Positions 63,192 to 64,000 of a DNA stretch of 64,000 bases are shown here, in pieces. The notes under the pieces are model-generated. The model did no database searches and was not told where the DNA came from. It was given only the letters and a program-made list of their open reading frames with translations. The position numbers and the translations under genes are program-made. Every line of letters begins with the position of its first letter. Within the stretch, counting starts at the first letter, position 1. Source of the DNA: Myxococcaceae bacterium (lineage in GTDB: Bacteria; Myxococcota; Myxococcia; Myxococcales; Myxococcaceae); contig JAEUJQ010000005.1 in assembly GCA_016793095.1 (NCBI GenBank), forward strand, positions 124,001 through 188,000, given 5' to 3'.

Positions 63192-64000
63192 ATGCGACGC
63201 TCACGATCCATGCGCGCGCTCCTCGTCTTCGCCCTCGGTGTCGCCAGCGTCGCGGCCGGTCAGACGCTCACCCGCGGGCCCTACCTGCAGCTCGCGAGCC
63301 CGACCGGCGTCACGGTCGTCTTCCGCACCGGCCAGTCCGGCATCGGGCGGGTACGCTACGGCCTCGCGGGCCAGCCGCTGAGCCAGGTGGTGAGCGAGGC
63401 GCAGCCCTCGACGGAGCACGTGCTGCGTCTGTCGGGGCTCACGCCGGCGACGCGCTACGAGTACGCGGTGGAGCTCGACAGCGCGACGCTCGCGAGCGGC
63501 CCCACGTGCCGGTTCCGCACGCACCCACCCCCGGGCACGGTGGAGGCCTTTCGGCTCTTCGCCTGGGGTGACTCCGGCACCGCCGGCGCGGGCCAGCTGC
63601 GCGTCGCCAACCGCATGGCCGCCGCGCTCAATGACGCCGCCTTCTCGCTGATCCTCGGCGACATCATCTACCCGAGCGGCGAGCCGCAGGACTACGACCC
63701 GAAGTTCTTCCGGCCCTACGCCGAGCTGGCGCGGCGCATGGTGATCTGGCCCATCGTCGGCAACCACGATGTCGCGTTCGATCCCACCGGTGGGCCCTGG
63801 CTCGACGCTTTTCACACGCCGGCGAACAACCCCCTGAGCACCGAGCTGTACTACTCCTTCGACTACGCCAACGTGCACGTGGTGGTGCTGGACACGCACG
63901 TGCACTCGTTCTCGCCGGGGTCGGCGCAGCTGCAGTGGGCCGCCGCCGATCTCGCCGCCTCGACCGCGACATGGAAGTTGGTCGCGTTCCACGTGCCCCC
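63192..64000 (+). CDS. Purple-acid-phosphatase-like metallophosphoesterase (3' end outside window)
   Basis: A frame from ATG 63192 (or 63210) runs open to the window end, about 269 residues. A signal peptide (MRALLVFALGVASVAAGQ) is followed by an N-terminal fibronectin-like domain (TRGPYLQLASPTGVTVVFRT; LTPATRYEYAVELDSATL), then a calcineurin-like phosphoesterase domain. Metal motifs are WGDSGTAG, LGDIIYPSG, VGNHDVAFDP and, at the edge, FHVPP. This order is that of purple acid phosphatases, secreted dimetal enzymes releasing phosphate from esters. The last histidine motifs are outside the window. Confidence 0.85.
   Translation, partial: MRRSRSMRALLVFALGVASVAAGQTLTRGPYLQLASPTGVTVVFRTGQSGIGRVRYGLAGQPLSQVVSEAQPSTEHVLRLSGLTPATRYEYAVELDSATLASGPTCRFRTHPPPGTVEAFRLFAWGDSGTAGAGQLRVANRMAAALNDAAFSLILGDIIYPSGEPQDYDPKFFRPYAELARRMVIWPIVGNHDVAFDPTGGPWLDAFHTPANNPLSTELYYSFDYANVHVVVLDTHVHSFSPGSAQLQWAAADLAASTATWKLVAFHVP

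Overview
The window is GC-rich, densely coding DNA that looks chromosomal and most likely comes from a myxobacterium (Myxococcota). The lineage markers are a 28-unit DUF4215 cysteine-rich lipoprotein, a TIGR02996-type domain fused to an FHA domain, a probable MYXO-CTERM tail on a secreted protease, PEGA/TPR proteins, Ser/Thr kinases with FHA partners, a sigma-54 enhancer-binding protein and a DUF1552/DUF1592 pair. Genus and species cannot be read from the sequence.

Layout: 1-5.4 kb holds a 3'-truncated SppA-type peptidase fused to a barrel-like N-terminal domain, translationally coupled to an AAA ATPase with an AT-rich palindrome in front of it, then two PEGA proteins. 5.6-9.9 kb is parC-parE (topoisomerase IV). 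9.9-12.4 kb is an FHA protein, a degenerate tandem-repeat block and a YfcF-type glutathione transferase. 12.4-16.2 kb is a DUF1552/DUF1592 pair, tRNA-Pro, tRNA-Arg and a response regulator. 16.2-23.7 kb has secreted proteins, a GH25-like lipoprotein and a Tad-type pseudopilin operon with an apparent frameshift. 23.7-30.6 kb has tRNA-Gly with promoter and terminator, a small secreted protein, a CMD/AhpD-like protein, a metallo-beta-lactamase-fold protein in operon with a sigma-54 activator (behind a good sigma-54 promoter), a trypsin-like protease and an MCE (MlaD-like) protein. 30.8-34.0 kb is an exported KatG with a bona fide OxyR, lying between the MCE gene and a four-gene Mla-type ABC operon (34.0-36.9 kb). 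36.9-40.5 kb has two uncharacterised proteins and an ABC1/UbiB kinase.

The most unusual region is 40.5-46.1 kb. It contains a JmjC-fold oxygenase, a 111-residue Pro/Lys-rich repetitive peptide without cysteine, an aminoglycoside-phosphotransferase-like kinase, a HopA1-family protein, a second JmjC-fold oxygenase and a degenerate aldo/keto reductase-like protein. Phosphotransferase plus HopA1 is the Ser/Thr dehydration pair of thioamitides and class V lanthipeptides, so this looks like a RiPP-type locus with a multi-repeat, cysteine-free substrate. Between kinase and HopA1 gene lies an array of about 80-bp repeats, each carrying a Shine-Dalgarno and start codon and resembling the HopA1 gene start.

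46.4-64 kb has a lytic transglycosylase, a signalling/surface operon (PHA_gran_rgn-like protein, Ser/Thr kinase-nSTAND fusion, TPR/PEGA protein, giant DUF4215 lipoprotein), a DacZ-like diadenylate cyclase, a DksA/TraR zinc-finger protein, a divergent FHA / Ser-Thr kinase pair, a membrane protein with possible ExbB/ExbD parts, a hairpin-forming repeat block, a ComEC-like metallo-beta-lactamase lipoprotein and a 3'-truncated purple-acid-phosphatase-like enzyme. Three intergenic repeat blocks (11.4, 43.0 and 60.8-61.5 kb) account for the three largest gene-free stretches.
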